DNA of 64,000 nt, taken from Streptomyces sp. TRM64462 (GTDB lineage: Bacteria; Actinomycetota; Actinomycetes; Streptomycetales; Streptomycetaceae). Shown piece after piece: positions 7,805-15,914 of the stretch. The notes beneath the pieces are model-generated. The model had not been told where the DNA came from and searched no databases. It saw nothing but the letters and a program-made list of their open reading frames with translations. Where the stretch lies: the NCBI RefSeq assembly GCF_013362995.1, contig NZ_JABWDV010000347.1:1-64000 (forward strand), given 5' to 3'. Position 1 is the stretch's first letter. Every line of letters starts with the position of its first letter. The translations under genes and the position numbers were made by a program.

Positions 7805-8557
7805 TCAGCCGTTTCGGGCCTCTGCAGGCGCCGACGCGGGCGTCGCGGCCGTGGCGGGCGTGGCGGGTAGCCAGTGGTAGCGGCGTTCCGGGCGGCCCGC
7901 TGTGCCGTAGCGGAGGGTTACCTCCGCCTGGCCCGTCGAGACGAAGAACTCCAGGTAGCGGCGGGCGCTGACGCGGGAGAGGCCCGTCGCCTCGGCGCAC
8001 TCCGATGCGGAGAGGCCGTCGGGGCGGGTGCGCAGGGTGGTGCCGACCAGGTCGGCGGTCTGCTCCGTGACGCCCTTGGGGAGGTGGGGCGCCTCGGCGG
8101 GGGGTGCCGGGGGCGCGGTCGGGGCGGCGAAGACGCGGTCGACGTCGGCCTGGGCCGGGGTCGCTATCGACGCCAGTTCGTGATGCCGGCGGGCGTACTG
8201 CTGGAGACGCTCCTGGAGGACAGAACCGTCGAACGGCTTGATGATGTAGTGCACCGCCCCGCCCCGCAGCGCGCCCCGCACGGTCGCGGCGTCCCGGGCC
8301 GCCGTCACCACCAGGACGTCGGCCTCGGACGCGCCCGCCGTACCGGCGCGCAGCTCGCGCAGCACGTCCAGGCCGCCGATGTCCGGCAGGTACATGTCCA
8401 GGAGGACCAGGTCGGGACGTAGGTCGCGCACCGCGCGCAGGGCCTCCGCGCCGCTGCGGGCCTCCCCGACGACGGTGAAGCCCGGGACCCGCTCCACGAG
8501 CCTGCGGTGCAGTCGGGCGACCATGAAGTCGTCGTCGACGACCAGGACTTTGATCAT
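7805..8557 (-). CDS. CitB/DcuR-type response regulator, divergent from tctCBA
   Basis: A 250-residue regulator. The receiver domain has [19 protein letters not shown] (acidic pair), the phosphorylated Asp in [15 protein letters not shown], a switch Thr (VVTAARD) and Lys in YIIKPFDG. An Ala/Pro linker leads to a C-terminal helix-turn-helix ([22 protein letters not shown]), the layout of CitB/DcuR/MalR regulators of di- and tricarboxylate uptake. ATG 8557 is preceded by GGAAGGGAACC. It is divergently placed to the tripartite tricarboxylate transporter, its likely target. No sensor kinase is encoded next to it. Confidence 0.9.
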   Translation of the reverse strand: MIKVLVVDDDFMVARLHRRLVERVPGFTVVGEARSGAEALRAVRDLRPDLVLLDMYLPDIGGLDVLRELRAGTAGASEADVLVVTAARDAATVRGALRGGAVHYIIKPFDGSVLQERLQQYARRHHELASIATPAQADVDRVFAAPTAPPAPPAEAPHLPKGVTEQTADLVGTTLRTRPDGLSASECAEATGLSRVSARRYLEFFVSTGQAEVTLRYGTAGRPERRYHWLPATPATAATPASAPAEARNG

Positions 8558-8819
8558 GGTGGGGTTCCCTTCCGCGCCCGTCCGAGCCCGCGCGGGGCCC
8601 CCTCGGTTCCGTTCGCGCAGTCTGCAACAGGGACCCCGGCCCGTCACCCGCTCCGGCGGAAGCGTTGCCGCACCGATGCCTGGCGGTGAACACAAGGACC
8701 AAAAGATTCGTCGCGACCAATAGCTGCACAACGCTCGGATGCCTTTCCGGCCCGGCTCCCGCGCTGTTTGCATAACGCCCCATCGACGCAGCACCCCCGA
8801 GAGCACAGCCGGAGGAAGC
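8558..8819. promoter_or_regulatory. Divergent control region, response regulator / tctC
   Basis: A 262-bp intergenic region serving both promoters. It includes a comparatively AT-rich segment, AAGGACCAAAAGATTCGTCG followed by CGACCAATAGCTGC (about 8694-8726), and CTGTTTGCATAACG (about 8764). GGAGGAAG just before 8820 is the tctC ribosome binding site. An operator could not be defined by eye. Confidence 0.45.
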
Positions 8820-9845
8820 ATGTCCCGCTCAGCCCCCCGAGCAGTCATGGCGGCCGTCGCCGCCGGTTCGGCCACTCTGCTGCTCGCCGCTTGCGGCGGA
8901 CAGCAGGCCACCGGCGCAGGCAGCGGCAGCGACAGCGGCGACTGGAAGCCGTCCAAGCCCATCGAGTACGTCGCCCCCGCCGGCACCGGCGGCGGCTGGG
9001 ACACCCTGGCCCGTACCAGCGCCCGCGTCCTCGACGAGGCGAACCTGATCGACAAGCCCCTGCGGGTCGTGAACAAGCCGGGCGGCGGCGGCGCCATCGG
9101 CTGGTCGTACATCTCCCAGCACCCCGGCGACCCGCACAAGCTGTTCGTGACCAGCCCGCCCATCCTGCTCGTGCCGCTCGCCGGCGAGTCGCAGCAGTCG
9201 TACGACGACTTCACGCCGATCGCCCGCCTCAACACCGAGCCCCTCGCGTACGTCGTGAAGGCGTCGTCGCCGTTCAAGACCTTCGGCGACCTGGCGGCCA
9301 AGCTCAAGGCCGACCCGAAGAGCGTCAGCATCGCCGGGGGCTCCGGGCCCGGCAGCCTCGACCACGTCGGCCTCGCGGGCGCCGTGAAGGCGGCGGGCGC
9401 CGACGCGTCCAAGGTCAAGTACGTGCCCTTCGACGGCGGCGGCGAGGCCCTGACCGCCCTGCTCGGCGGTCACGCCGAGGCCGCGGTGGCCGGCGCGTCC
9501 GAGGTGACCGGCCTGGTCAAGTCCGGCGACCTGCGGGTGCTGGCCGTCTCCACGAAGGAGCGGTCCGAGATCCTGCCGGACGCCCCGACCCTCACCGAGT
9601 CCGGCGTGAAGTACGTCTTCGACATCTGGCGCGGCGTGATGGGCCCCAAGGACCTCACCGAGCCGCAGATCGCGTACTACGAGAACGCGTACAAGAAGAT
9701 GATCGAGTCCGACGCCTGGAAGGCGGAGAGCAAGAAGCTCGGCTGGACCAACTCCTACCTCGGCAGTGAGGAGTTCGACTCCTTCCTGCACCAGCAGAAC
9801 AAGGAGCTGAGCAGCATCCTCTCCGACGTCGGCCTGAAGAAGTAG
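8820..9845 (+). CDS. tctC: Tripartite tricarboxylate transporter substrate-binding lipoprotein TctC
   Basis: A 341-residue extracytoplasmic solute receptor. The lipobox LLLAAC at about residues 21-26 marks a lipoprotein tethered outside the membrane. The TctC/BugC fold follows: IEYVAPAGTGGGWDTLAR binds the carboxylate, KPLRVVNKPGGGGAIGW and SIAGGSGPGSLDH line the cleft. ATG 8820 is chosen for the GGAGGAAG ribosome binding site; longer readings give no signal peptide. It heads the tctCBA operon, and TctB and TctA follow with short gaps. Substrates in the family are citrate, tricarballylate or other carboxylates; which one applies is unknown. Confidence 0.92.
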   Translation: MSRSAPRAVMAAVAAGSATLLLAACGGQQATGAGSGSDSGDWKPSKPIEYVAPAGTGGGWDTLARTSARVLDEANLIDKPLRVVNKPGGGGAIGWSYISQHPGDPHKLFVTSPPILLVPLAGESQQSYDDFTPIARLNTEPLAYVVKASSPFKTFGDLAAKLKADPKSVSIAGGSGPGSLDHVGLAGAVKAAGADASKVKYVPFDGGGEALTALLGGHAEAAVAGASEVTGLVKSGDLRVLAVSTKERSEILPDAPTLTESGVKYVFDIWRGVMGPKDLTEPQIAYYENAYKKMIESDAWKAESKKLGWTNSYLGSEEFDSFLHQQNKELSSILSDVGLKK

Positions 9846-9860
9846 AAGAAGTAGCGGACG

Positions 9861-10364
9861 ATGCATCACTTCCGTTTCTCGCAGCGCACGCTCGCGCTCG
9901 TCCTGGGCGCGTTCGCGGTGGCGTACACCGTGCTGGCGTACCGCATTCCCGATTTCACCGCCGTGGAGGTGCCCGTCCAGCCCGGCACCCTGCCCCGCGG
10001 GCTCGGGGTGGTCCTGATCGTGCTGTCGGTGGCGCTGTTCTTCCAGAAGCCGAAGGAGGAGCAGAACGCGAAGGACGCGCAGGACGCGCCCGCAGCCGCT
10101 CCTCGCAGCGCGAGCGGCCGGTTCCGGGACGCCCGGACCGACCCCGCCGTCCTGCTCCTCGCCATCTGCGGCTACGTGGCGCTCTTCGTACCGCTCGGCT
10201 TCGTGATCTCGACGACCCTCTTCGTCGTCGGCACCGCCTGGTACCTGGGCTTCGCCAAGCACTGGGTGAGCACGCTGGTGGGCCTGGGCGTGTCCCTGTC
10301 GCTCTACCTCGCCATGTCCGAGGGCCTCGACGTGGCCCTGCCGACCGGGCCGCTGCCCTTCTGA
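9861..10364 (+). CDS. tctB: Tripartite tricarboxylate transporter small membrane subunit TctB
   Basis: A 167-residue membrane protein with four predicted helices: two near the N-terminus (LALVLGAFAVAYTVLA; LGVVLIVLSVALFF), then a charged cytoplasmic loop (QKPKEEQNAKDAQ), then two more (AVLLLAICGYVALFVPLG; LVGLGVSLSLYLAMSEGL). This is the usual TctB layout. TctB pairs with TctA in the membrane and takes solute delivered by TctC. It sits 15 bp after tctC and 25 bp before tctA, clearly in one operon. The two lysine codons and stop of tctC are repeated (AAGAAGTAG twice) just upstream. Confidence 0.9.
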   Translation: MHHFRFSQRTLALVLGAFAVAYTVLAYRIPDFTAVEVPVQPGTLPRGLGVVLIVLSVALFFQKPKEEQNAKDAQDAPAAAPRSASGRFRDARTDPAVLLLAICGYVALFVPLGFVISTTLFVVGTAWYLGFAKHWVSTLVGLGVSLSLYLAMSEGLDVALPTGPLPF

Positions 10365-10389
10365 CCTGGAGACGGACGGACCACCTGGC

Positions 10390-11934
10390 ATGGACGCTCT
10401 CAACGGACTCATCGACGGCTTCGGGGTGGCCCTCACCCCGGCCAATCTCCTCTACGTGTTCCTCGGCGTGCTCATGGGCACCGTGATCGGCATGCTGCCG
10501 GGCCTCGGCCCGATCAGCGCGATCTCGCTCATGATCCCGATCGCCTTCACCATGGACCCCGTCTCGGCGATCATCATGCTCGCGGGGGTCTACTACGGCG
10601 CGATCTTCGGCGGCTCGACGTCGTCGATCCTGCTCAACGCACCCGGCGTGGCCGGAACGGTCGCCACCTCCTTCGACGGCTACCCCATGGCCAAGCAGGG
10701 CAAGGCGGGCAAGGCGCTGGCCATCGCCGCGATCGCCTCGTTCACGGGCGGCACGATCGGCGTGGTCGGACTGATGCTCGTCGCGCCGTCCCTGTCGGCG
10801 GTCGCCGTCAGCTTCGGCCCCGCCGAGTACTTCGCGCTCATGGTCCTCGGCCTCACGGCCGTCGTCTCCCTCTCCGGGAACAACCTCACCAAGGGCCTCA
10901 TCTCCGGCACCGTCGGCGTGATGATCGCCCTCATCGGCATCGACTCGCAGACCTCCACGCAGCGCTTCACCTTCGGCACCATCGAGCTGTTCGAGGGCGT
11001 GGAGTTCCTGATCGTGGCCCTGGGCGTGTTCGCGCTCGCCGAGGTCTTCGTGATGCTGATGAACGGCGGCAAGGGCAGCGGCAAGGAAGGCACCATCACC
11101 ACGCTGCGGCTGAACCGCCGTGAGCTGAAGGAGATCAGCGGCCCCACCGGGCGCGGCTCCCTCCTCGGCTTCTTCATCGGCGTGCTGCCGGGCGCGGGCG
11201 CCACGGTCGCGTCGTTCCTGTCGTACTCCTTCGAGAAGCGGCTCGCCAAGGACGGCGACAGCTTCGGCAAGGGCGCGCCCAAGGGCGTCGCGGCGCCCGA
11301 GTCGGCCAACAACGCGGCCGCCGTCGGGTCGTTCGTACCGCTGCTGACGCTGGGCGTGCCCGGGTCCGGTACGACGGCGGTGCTGCTGGGCGCGCTGCTG
11401 GTGCTGGGCGTGCAGCCCGGTCCGCTGATGATGACCGACAACCCGGACATGTTCTGGGGTGTCGTCGCCAGCATGTACATCGGCAACATCGTGCTGCTGA
11501 TCCTCAACCTGCCGCTGATCCCGCTCTTCGCGAAGGTCCTGAAGACCCCGCAGAAGCTGCTGCTTCCGCTGGTCGTGGTGTTCTGCGTGGTGGGTGTGTA
11601 CGGCCAGTCGTTCAGCGTCTTCGACCTGTGGCTGCTCGTCGGGTTCGGTGTGATCGGCTTCCTGATGCGGGCCAACGGCTTCCCGGCGGCGCCACTCATC
11701 CTGGGGCTCATCCTGGGCGGGCTGATGGAGAAGTCGATGCGGCAGGCGCTGCTGATCTCCTCCGGTGACTTCAGCACCTTCGTCACCAAGCCGATCTCGG
11801 CGGCCCTGCTGGCGCTGGCGGCGCTGTCGATGGTGGCACCGCTGTACGGGGCGTGGCGCCGGCGCCGACGGCAGGCGGCGGTCGCGGCGGCGGGCCCGGC
11901 GGCGGCCTCGGATGCCGAGAAGGTGGACGCCTGA
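10390..11934 (+). CDS. tctA: Tripartite tricarboxylate transporter permease TctA
   Basis: A 514-residue integral membrane permease with about 11-12 helices. Family signatures are seen: GTVIGMLPGLGPISAISLMIP in the N-terminal half, YYGAIFGGSTSSILLNAPG, and the second half-repeat GFFIGVLPGAGATVASFLSY with ESANNAAAVGSFVPLLTLGVPGSG. The two similar glycine/proline-rich loops form the transport centre in this family. It should work with TctB and the lipoprotein TctC in proton- or sodium-coupled carboxylate uptake. It is the last gene of the operon; a 16-bp perfect hairpin follows. Confidence 0.95.
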   Translation: MDALNGLIDGFGVALTPANLLYVFLGVLMGTVIGMLPGLGPISAISLMIPIAFTMDPVSAIIMLAGVYYGAIFGGSTSSILLNAPGVAGTVATSFDGYPMAKQGKAGKALAIAAIASFTGGTIGVVGLMLVAPSLSAVAVSFGPAEYFALMVLGLTAVVSLSGNNLTKGLISGTVGVMIALIGIDSQTSTQRFTFGTIELFEGVEFLIVALGVFALAEVFVMLMNGGKGSGKEGTITTLRLNRRELKEISGPTGRGSLLGFFIGVLPGAGATVASFLSYSFEKRLAKDGDSFGKGAPKGVAAPESANNAAAVGSFVPLLTLGVPGSGTTAVLLGALLVLGVQPGPLMMTDNPDMFWGVVASMYIGNIVLLILNLPLIPLFAKVLKTPQKLLLPLVVVFCVVGVYGQSFSVFDLWLLVGFGVIGFLMRANGFPAAPLILGLILGGLMEKSMRQALLISSGDFSTFVTKPISAALLALAALSMVAPLYGAWRRRRRQAAVAAAGPAAASDAEKVDA

Positions 11935-11944
11935 CTCGTCGTAG

Positions 11945-11971
11945 GGCTCGTACGGCTCGTACGGCTCGTAC
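11945..11971. repeat. 9-bp tandem repeat, three copies
   Basis: GGCTCGTAC is repeated at 11945, 11954 and 11963 between the tctA stop and its terminator. Confidence 0.85.
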
Positions 11972-11983
11972 GGGATGAACCAG

Positions 11984-12023
11984 CGAGGGCGGCGGTGCCG
12001 AAGCCATGGCACCGCCGCCCTCG
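11984..12023 (+). terminator. Terminator of the tctCBA operon
   Basis: A perfect 16-bp stem (CGAGGGCGGCGGTGCC and its complement) with an 8-nt loop, 50 bp after the tctA stop. Confidence 0.9.
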
Positions 12024-12125
12024 CGGCATGGTCTCCGGCTTCCAGGGGACCCGGACCAGGGGGATCCGCCCACAGCGAGGAGGCGCGGGAACGCGCGGTC
12101 GAGGCGCAGAGGGAGGCACACGCAT

Positions 12126-12500
12126 ATGTCGCCCCGCGGGCAGACGCAGACGGAGGTCACGTGGATCGGTGTCCGGCCCGCGGCGGAGGTCGAGGTCGTG
12201 TACCAGGCGCTCGACCAGGCGCTCGCCGACGGGTTCAGCGCGGGCGACGGCCGCACGGCGGCGCTGGCCGAGGGCGCGGCCGACGCGTACCGGTGGGCGC
12301 TGGCGCGCGACGCCCGGGGCCCGATCACGGGGGCGCGGGGGAACCGGCCCGTACCCACCCTGTGGACGCTGACCGCCGAGGCGGACGCGGCGGCCGTGCT
12401 GATCGACGACCCGGCGTGCCCGGCGGACGCCCGGGACTACGCGCTCGGCGTCCATGACGCCCTGGCGTGGCTCTGCGGCCACAGCGACCAGCAGCCTTGA
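12126..12500 (+). CDS. Conserved small hypothetical protein
   Basis: A 124-residue soluble protein not assigned to a family. It begins MSPRGQTQTEVTWIGV and is mostly helical and acidic, with EVEVVYQALDQALADG, an ALAEGAADAYRWAL helix and a C-terminal DYALGVHDALAWLCGH. There is no signal peptide or membrane helix. ATG 12126 follows GAGGGAGGC. Third-codon GC is high throughout, which supports real coding. It lies alone between the tct terminator and the convergent MerR-like gene. The 96-bp gap that follows is filled by GGGCCT-rich repeats. Confidence 0.6.
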   Translation: MSPRGQTQTEVTWIGVRPAAEVEVVYQALDQALADGFSAGDGRTAALAEGAADAYRWALARDARGPITGARGNRPVPTLWTLTAEADAAAVLIDDPACPADARDYALGVHDALAWLCGHSDQQP

Positions 12501-12596
12501 CGGCGGGCGCCGGACTGGGCCTGAGGGTGAGGCGCCGGGCCTGGGCCTGGGCCTGCGCTGGGCCTGATGCTGGCGCCGGGCCGGGACGTAGGGGCG

Positions 12597-12929
12597 TCAG
12601 GCTCCGCCCGGGTGCCGGGTCCGCAGCTCGTCGATGACACGGCGGGCCTCCGCGAGCTGGTCCTCCAGCGTGATGATGCGGCACGCCGCCTCGATGGGCG
12701 TGCCCTGGTCGACGAGCTCCCTGGCCCGCGCGGCGAGCCGCAGCTGGTGGCGCGAGTACCGGCGGTGGCCGCCCTCCGAGCGCGGCGGGGTGATCAGCCC
12801 GGCCTCGCCGAGGGCCCGCAGGAACGCCGGTGTCGTGCCGATCAGCTCGGCGGCGCGGCCCATCGAGTACGCCGGGTAGTCGTCGTCGTCGAGGTTGTCG
12901 GCGGTGTTGCGTCGCGCTCCCTGAGGCAT
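12597..12929 (-). CDS. MerR-family-like transcriptional regulator
   Basis: A 110-residue protein with a MerR-type winged helix-turn-helix: YSMGRAAELIGTTPAFLRAL is the recognition region, GLITPPRSEGGHRRYSRHQL the wing. It ends in a short coiled helix (ITLEDQLAEARRVIDEL) for dimerisation. There is no separate ligand-binding domain and no metal-binding cysteines, unlike classical MerR sensors. ATG 12929 is preferred because GAAAGG lies 5-6 nt upstream; the GTG at 12935 would leave no spacing. It is divergent from the cold-shock gene across a 333-bp region, so it may control itself, the cold-shock gene or both. Confidence 0.85.
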   Translation of the reverse strand: MPQGARRNTADNLDDDDYPAYSMGRAAELIGTTPAFLRALGEAGLITPPRSEGGHRRYSRHQLRLAARARELVDQGTPIEAACRIITLEDQLAEARRVIDELRTRHPGGA

Positions 12930-13262
12930 GCGCACCTTTCGTCCCGGGCTCGGGGCGTCGCGGCCGGCCCCGCCCCCGTGCGGAACGGTAGCCGCGTACG
13001 GAACGCATGTCTATTTCGGCCGTTGCAGATTTTCTGAGACGTTCGGCCGAATGTCGGAGAATTCCCCCCGGATGGGAAATCTGCGTGCTACTGTCGACGG
13101 CAGTTGCAGTTGTGGTTCCCATGTCTTCACATGTTCTGATCGCCGTTCCGGCGGCGGAGCATTTCAGTGTTGTATTGCCGGGTTTTCCGGACGGGGCAAT
13201 CATCGCGGCGACGCGGGGCCCGCGCAGTGCGGGTCCGAAATCCCCGTCAAGGAGAAAACAGC
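12930..13262 (+). promoter_or_regulatory. Long leader and promoter region of the cold-shock gene
   Basis: These 333 bp contain no convincing gene and are less GC-rich than their surroundings. Visible elements are an AT-richer segment GTTGCAGATTTTCTGAGACG near 13022-13041, a hairpin ATTGCC...GGCAAT near 13174-13200, and AAGGAG about 8 nt before the csp ATG. A long structured 5' leader is typical of cspA-type genes, where it controls mRNA stability and translation at low temperature. Confidence 0.5.
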
Positions 13263-13466
13263 ATGGCTACTGGCACCGTGAAGTGGTTCAACGCCGAAAA
13301 GGGCTTCGGCTTCATCCAGCAGGACGGCGGCGGCGCCGACGTCTTCGCCCACTACTCCAACATCGCGACGCAGGGCTTCCGTGAGCTCCAGGAAGGCCAG
13401 CGCGTCAGCTTCGACGTCACGCAGGGCCAGAAGGGCCCGCAGGCGGAGAACATCGTTCCCGCCTGA
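13263..13466 (+). CDS. Cold-shock protein (CspA family)
   Basis: A 67-residue single cold-shock domain protein. RNA-binding motif RNP1 reads KGFGFIQQ and RNP2 reads VFAHYSNI, preceded by the family opening [14 protein letters not shown]. It binds single-stranded RNA or DNA and melts secondary structure as an RNA chaperone. The ribosome binding site AAGGAG is ideal. It lies upstream of a DEAD-box helicase on the same strand, separated by a strong terminator, a pairing that suggests joint action in low-temperature RNA remodelling. Confidence 0.97.
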   Translation: MATGTVKWFNAEKGFGFIQQDGGGADVFAHYSNIATQGFRELQEGQRVSFDVTQGQKGPQAENIVPA

Positions 13467-13484
13467 GGCCGGACGTTCCCGCGC

Positions 13485-13519
13485 CGCCGGGGCCCGCACC
13501 GTGGGTGCGGGCCCCGGCG
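13485..13519 (+). terminator. Terminator after the cold-shock gene
   Basis: A perfect 16-bp stem (CGCCGGGGCCCGCACC and complement) with a 3-nt loop GTG, 18 bp after the stop codon. Confidence 0.9.
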
Positions 13520-13585
13520 CCGTCGCGTTCACCCCGCACCGACCACCGGAAGTCCCGCGCTTCCGGCCGAATCGAGGGCCGTGAA

Positions 13586-13627
13586 TTCCTCGATCTCTTC
13601 GATCGCCCCGATCTGATTTCCGAGGAA
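13586..13627 (+). promoter_or_regulatory. Possible ribosome-site-occluding hairpin upstream of the helicase
   Basis: TTCCTCG at 13586-13592 is exactly complementary to CGAGGAA at 13621-13627, and the latter contains the GAGGA ribosome binding site of the DEAD-box gene. Pairing would hide it. Smaller GATC-containing self-complementary bits lie in the 28-nt loop. Whether the fold forms in vivo is an inference. Confidence 0.4.
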
Positions 13628-13635
13628 CACCCTTT

Positions 13636-15093
13636 ATGGCCCGTACGACTCCGCGCCGCACCCGCCGCCCCAAAACGCAGAACCCGCCGCCGCCGAGGGA
13701 TTTCGCCCCGCCGGTCACGCACACCCCGCCGCTGCCGCCCGTGGCGTCCTTCGACGCACTCGGCCTGCCCGCTCCGCTCCTCCACGCGCTCGGCGCCGAA
13801 GGGGTGACGGAGCCGTTCCCGATCCAGGCGGCGACCCTCCCGAACTCGCTGGCCGGCCGTGACGTGCTGGGCCGCGGCCGTACGGGCTCCGGCAAGACCC
13901 TCGCCTTCGGACTGGCCGTCCTCGCCCGGCTCGCCGGCATACGCGCCGAACCGCGCCGCCCCCTCGCCCTGGTCCTCGTCCCCACCCGGGAGCTGGCCCA
14001 GCAGGTGACCGACGCCCTCACCCCGTACGCCCGCGCCCTCGGCCTGCGCGCCGCCACGGTCGTCGGCGGTGTGTCGTTCGGGCGCCAGGTGGCCGCCCTG
14101 CGGGACGGCGCCGAACTCGTCGTCGCGACGCCCGGCCGGCTGCGCGACCTGGTCGAGCGCGGCGACTGCCGGCTCGACGCCGTCGGCATCACCGTCCTCG
14201 ACGAGGCCGACCAGATGACCGACATGGGGTTCCTGCCCCAGATCACCGGACTGCTCCAGCAGACCCGCTCGGACGCCCAGCGGCTGCTGTTCTCGGCCAC
14301 CCTGGACCGCAACGTCGACACGCTCGTACGGCGCTACCTGCACGACCCCGCCGTCCACTCGGTCGACCCGACGGCCGGCGCGGTCACCACCATGGAGCAC
14401 CACGTCCTGCACATCCAGGACACCGACAAGAACGCCACGGCCACCGAGATCGCCGCCCGCGACGGGCGCGTGATCATGTTCCTGGACACCAAGCACGCCG
14501 TGGACCGGCTCACCCGGCTCCTCCTCAAGAACGGCGTACGGGCCTCCGCGCTGCACGGCGGCCGGTCGCAGGCGCAGCGCACCCGGACTCTCGCCCAGTT
14601 CAAGTCCGGCGACGTCACGGCGCTCGTCGCGACGAACGTGGCGGCGCGCGGCATCCACGTCGACGACCTCGACCTCGTCGTGAACGTCGACCCGCCCGGC
14701 GACCACAAGGACTATCTGCACCGCGGCGGCCGCACCGCCCGCGCCGGCGAGTCGGGACGCGTCGTCACCCTGGTCCTGCCCCACCAGCGCCGCACCGTCG
14801 ACAGCCTCATGGCGGACGCCGGGATCAGGCCGCGGACCACGGCGGTCCGCTCCGGCGGCGCCGAACTGAACCGCATCACCGGGGCCCGCACCCCGTCCGG
14901 CGTCCCGGTCGTCGTCACCCCGCCGCAGCCGCAGCCGCAGCGGCAGAAGCAGAGGGCATCCGCGTCCGCCCCGGCATCCGGCTCCGGCTCGGGTGCCGGG
15001 TCCGGGTCCGCGTCTCGTTCGGGTGCGTCCCGGAGGCGGCGGGGCGGGTCCTCACGGCGCCGCCGCCCCGCCCGGGGCGGAACCACGGCGTGA
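13636..15093 (+). CDS. DEAD-box ATP-dependent RNA helicase
   Basis: A 485-residue RNA helicase with the full motif set. These are the Q motif (PFPIQAATLP), motif I (GRTGSGKT), Ia (PTRELAQQ), Ib (TPGRL), II (LDEADQM), III (SATLD), V (ATNVAARGIHVDDLD) and VI (HRGGRTARAG). Core domains span about residues 35-400. A C-terminal low-complexity tail rich in Gln/Pro then Ser/Gly/Arg follows, typical of actinobacterial RhlE-like helicases and probably RNA-binding. ATG 13636 follows GAGGAACACC. Its position after a cold-shock gene points to a role in RNA unwinding during cold or ribosome assembly. Confidence 0.95.
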   Translation: MARTTPRRTRRPKTQNPPPPRDFAPPVTHTPPLPPVASFDALGLPAPLLHALGAEGVTEPFPIQAATLPNSLAGRDVLGRGRTGSGKTLAFGLAVLARLAGIRAEPRRPLALVLVPTRELAQQVTDALTPYARALGLRAATVVGGVSFGRQVAALRDGAELVVATPGRLRDLVERGDCRLDAVGITVLDEADQMTDMGFLPQITGLLQQTRSDAQRLLFSATLDRNVDTLVRRYLHDPAVHSVDPTAGAVTTMEHHVLHIQDTDKNATATEIAARDGRVIMFLDTKHAVDRLTRLLLKNGVRASALHGGRSQAQRTRTLAQFKSGDVTALVATNVAARGIHVDDLDLVVNVDPPGDHKDYLHRGGRTARAGESGRVVTLVLPHQRRTVDSLMADAGIRPRTTAVRSGGAELNRITGARTPSGVPVVVTPPQPQPQRQKQRASASAPASGSGSGAGSGSASRSGASRRRRGGSSRRRRPARGGTTA

Positions 15094-15133
15094 ACGTCCC
15101 GTCCGCACGACCACCACGACCCTGTGAGGCACC

Positions 15134-15406
15134 ATGCGCTGTGTGATCGCCCGCTTCCCGTTCGACTTCGTCGCGAGCGAGGTCGAGGCCATGATGTCCG
15201 GCGTACGAGCGGAGCCGGCCGTCGGGCCCTGCGCCGTCATCGGCCGCCGGACGTTCCCCGTCAAGCAGGTCGGTGAGGTGATCACCCGGCAGGACCGGCG
15301 CGACTTCACGGCGGCCGAGGTCACCCGGGCCCTCCGGGCCCTCGGCTTCACGTGCGTCACGCACCCGGTCGGCGGCGCGGCCGGCGCCGCTCAGCCGTCG
15401 GTGTAG
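15134..15406 (+). CDS. Conserved small protein downstream of the helicase
   Basis: A 90-residue protein beginning MRCVIARFPFDFVASEVEAMM. The central part, with AVIGRRTFPVKQVGEVIT followed by RQDRRDFTAAEVTRAL, reads as a compact, conserved cytoplasmic protein; from memory similar small proteins accompany cold-shock and helicase genes in Streptomyces. Its function is not known. It lies 40 bp after the helicase, so co-transcription is likely. The last 16 bp overlap the end of the convergent gene. Confidence 0.65.
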   Translation: MRCVIARFPFDFVASEVEAMMSGVRAEPAVGPCAVIGRRTFPVKQVGEVITRQDRRDFTAAEVTRALRALGFTCVTHPVGGAAGAAQPSV

Positions 15407-15765
15407 CTGAAGTCGCCCACCGTCCAGGCGCTCACGTCCTCAAGGGCCACCCGGTACATCCCGCCCGTCTCCGGGATCCCCAGCGTGCCCTGGAGGATGC
15501 GGGCCACGTGGAAGTGCAGATGCGTCGGCGCCGCGTCCCGGTGCTCACGCGAGCCCGCGTCCGGCGCCGCGAAGGAGGAGGCGAACGCGCCGAGCCGGTC
15601 CGAGTCCCGCAGGACTTCGGCCACCCGCTCCCTCCACACGCTCTCCGGGGCGAGTCGCCCGGTGATGACGGCACCGTCGACGACCACGGTGAGGGACATC
15701 TGACTGGACTGCTCCGACTCGACAGTCGCCGCGACATCAACGAGCAGGGCATCAGGCTTCGTCAT
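15391..15765 (-). CDS. Small protein, possibly GvpU-like
   Basis: A 124-residue protein. The N-terminal part (MSLTVVVDGAVITGRLAPES) resembles the short beta-rich opening of gas-vesicle accessory protein GvpU and relatives; the C-terminal part carries a striking THLHFHVARILQG segment with three alternating histidines. No other gas-vesicle gene is in the window, so the resemblance should not be read as evidence of gas vesicles. ATG 15765 is the first start. It overlaps the convergent neighbour by 16 bp. The assignment is tentative; it is at least a real, codon-biased gene. Confidence 0.6.
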   Translation of the reverse strand: MTKPDALLVDVAATVESEQSSQMSLTVVVDGAVITGRLAPESVWRERVAEVLRDSDRLGAFASSFAAPDAGSREHRDAAPTHLHFHVARILQGTLGIPETGGMYRVALEDVSAWTVGDFSYTDG

Positions 15766-15914
15766 GCCGCGACCTTACAAGCAGGCCCGCCGCCGTGGGG
15801 CCCCGCACACCCACGGATCGCCCCTGGGCCGTACGGGTGAGTTCTCTCCCCCCCGGCATGCTTGGGCCTGTGGCCGAGGTGACGGCGTCCCTCCCCGGCC
15901 CGGCCCGGGCGCGG

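Noticed and set aside
12501..12596. GGGCCT repeats between two convergent genes as a terminator
   Set aside because: The repeats can pair in many ways with GGCGCC blocks, but no single dominant stem was found; left as low-complexity spacer.
15391..15765. Gas-vesicle locus
   Set aside because: Only one gene has a faint GvpU-like segment and no gvpA, gvpF or other vesicle gene is present.
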